Part shown: piece after piece, positions 63,361 through 64,000 of the stretch | Numbering within the stretch: the stretch's first letter is position 1 | Layout of the letters: each line of letters begins with the position of its first letter | Assembly: GCF_900890425.1 (NCBI RefSeq) | Contig: NZ_CAAHFG010000001.1 | Coordinates: 1,984,001 to 2,048,000, forward strand | From: Pontiella desulfatans | GTDB lineage: Bacteria > Verrucomicrobiota > Kiritimatiellia > Kiritimatiellales > Pontiellaceae | Reading direction: 5' to 3' | Length of the DNA stretch: 64,000 nucleotides | Made by a program: the position numbers and the translations under genes | The notes under the pieces: generated by a model | Told to the model about the DNA's origin: nothing | The model's input: the letters and a program-made list of their open reading frames with translations, nothing else | Databases searched by the model: none

Positions 63361-64000
63361 ACATTGCATTCATCGCCATGAGCGGTATCCGCGCATGCGA
63401 CACCGAACTACTCGAACTCGGGCTCACCCTCCCCGGCTTCGTGGAGCGCAGCAAACAGATCGCGTCGCTCCCGAGCCTCGGTCTCCTCACACTGGCCGGC
63501 ATGACGCCGAAGCGCCATGAAATCCACTATTTCGAGGTTCCTAACGTCGCATCTAAATTGACGGCCGTCCATTTAGATGCAACACCCGACTTGGTGGCCA
63601 TCTCGAGCTACAGTGCGCAGATCGACGAAGGATATCAGTTGGCGCAGCGCTACCGCGCCGCCGGTGTGCCGGTGGTAATGGGCGGCCCCCATGTAACCGC
63701 CCAGCCGCACGAGGCGCAGAAATATTGCACCTCCGTTATCCTCGGCGAAGGGGAGGCGGTTTGGCTGGACGTGCTGAGGGATGCCGAGGAAGGGAACCTC
63801 AAGCTCATCTATGATGCGCGCAAGTGCGACTTCAGTCTGGCGGACGCCCCCATGCCGGCCTTCGAGCTGCTGGATATTTCCAACTACAACCGGCTCACCG
63901 TACAGACCAGCCGGGGGTGCCCGCACAACTGTGAGTTTTGCGCGGGGTCGAATTTGATCTGTAGCCACTACAAGCAGAAACCGGTGGAGAAGGTTTTGGC
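63357..64000 (+). CDS. Cobalamin-binding radical SAM protein (3' end outside the window)
   Basis: Only the first 214 residues are visible. The N-terminal half is B12-binding-like (VAISSYSAQIDEGYQLA, VMGGPHVTAQPHE, ILGEGEAVWLDVL), then the [4Fe-4S] motif GCPHNCEFCAGS follows after TVQTSRG. B12-radical SAM enzymes methylate or rearrange unactivated carbons, often in lipids (hopanoid and bacteriochlorophyll enzymes are examples). It overlaps the membrane protein by 4 bp (ATGA). The product is unknown. Confidence 0.88.
   Translation, partial: MNIAFIAMSGIRACDTELLELGLTLPGFVERSKQIASLPSLGLLTLAGMTPKRHEIHYFEVPNVASKLTAVHLDATPDLVAISSYSAQIDEGYQLAQRYRAAGVPVVMGGPHVTAQPHEAQKYCTSVILGEGEAVWLDVLRDAEEGNLKLIYDARKCDFSLADAPMPAFELLDISNYNRLTVQTSRGCPHNCEFCAGSNLICSHYKQKPVEKVL

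Overview
The window is 64 kb of a GC-rich bacterial chromosome (by eye, high 50s percent GC) with tightly packed genes on both strands. Several features point to the PVC superphylum, most likely Kiritimatiellota: a very large secreted CotH/lamin-tail/dockerin-like protein, an exported GH29 alpha-L-fucosidase, a rhamnulokinase operon, type II secretion pseudopilins beside an ECF sigma/anti-sigma pair, and many small intergenic palindromes. This is an inference from gene content; there is no rRNA in the window to confirm it. I saw no rRNA, tRNA or CRISPR array.

Layout. 0.1-3.8 kb: two paralogous small membrane proteins, thioredoxin, nitroreductase, a small membrane protein and an RlmD-type rRNA methyltransferase. 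3.9-8.7 kb: the giant CotH/LTD secreted protein. 8.7-9.1 kb: a non-coding MITE-like palindromic element with a 9-bp flanking duplication. 9.1-15 kb: a low-GC membrane protein, HypB, an RluA-type pseudouridine synthase, a phosphohexomutase and transketolase. 15-27.3 kb: a long minus-strand operon headed by a DeoR regulator and encoding E2, lipoyl-E3 and a fused E1alpha-E1beta (a complete 2-oxoacid dehydrogenase), a PHP protein, an SDR, a zinc-type dehydrogenase, a HAD phosphatase and rhamnulokinase; this looks like deoxysugar catabolism joined to an acyl-CoA-forming complex. 27.5-32.6 kb: fucosidase, CYTH protein, HypF and a class IV aminotransferase. 32.7-36 kb: UDP-glucuronate decarboxylase and a DprE2/DprE1-like epimerase pair. 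36-43.2 kb: small housekeeping and hypothetical genes (zinc-ribbon protein, flavin reductase, DNRLRE protein, Nudix, CYTH-CHAD, HAD, PHP phosphatase, PurC).

43.2-46.1 kb is an accessory island: a RAYT-like Y1 transposase, an IS110-family transposase with a roughly 290-nt structured upstream region (candidate bridge RNA), two direct copies of a 120-bp palindromic repeat bracketing both, and a Phd/VapBC-type toxin-antitoxin pair. 46.1-50.7 kb: a XerC/D recombinase, GspF, two pseudopilins, an ECF sigma factor and its zinc-finger anti-sigma. 50.8-55.2 kb: a YyaL/DUF255 protein and rpsB-tsf, where S2 carries a long Ala/Glu/Pro/Val tail.

55.4-64 kb is the most interesting region. A sigma-54 activator (AAA+ with GAFTGA) is divergent from an operon preceded by a near-perfect -24/-12 promoter. 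The operon genes overlap by 1, 4, 8 and 4 nt. They encode an LplT-PlsC-acyl-ACP-synthetase fusion, an exported alpha/beta hydrolase, an autoinducer-synthase-like GNAT fused to a PLP aminotransferase, a small membrane protein, and a cobalamin-binding radical SAM enzyme cut by the window end. Together they look like a dedicated acyl-lipid or acyl-amine biosynthetic system that I cannot match to a described pathway.
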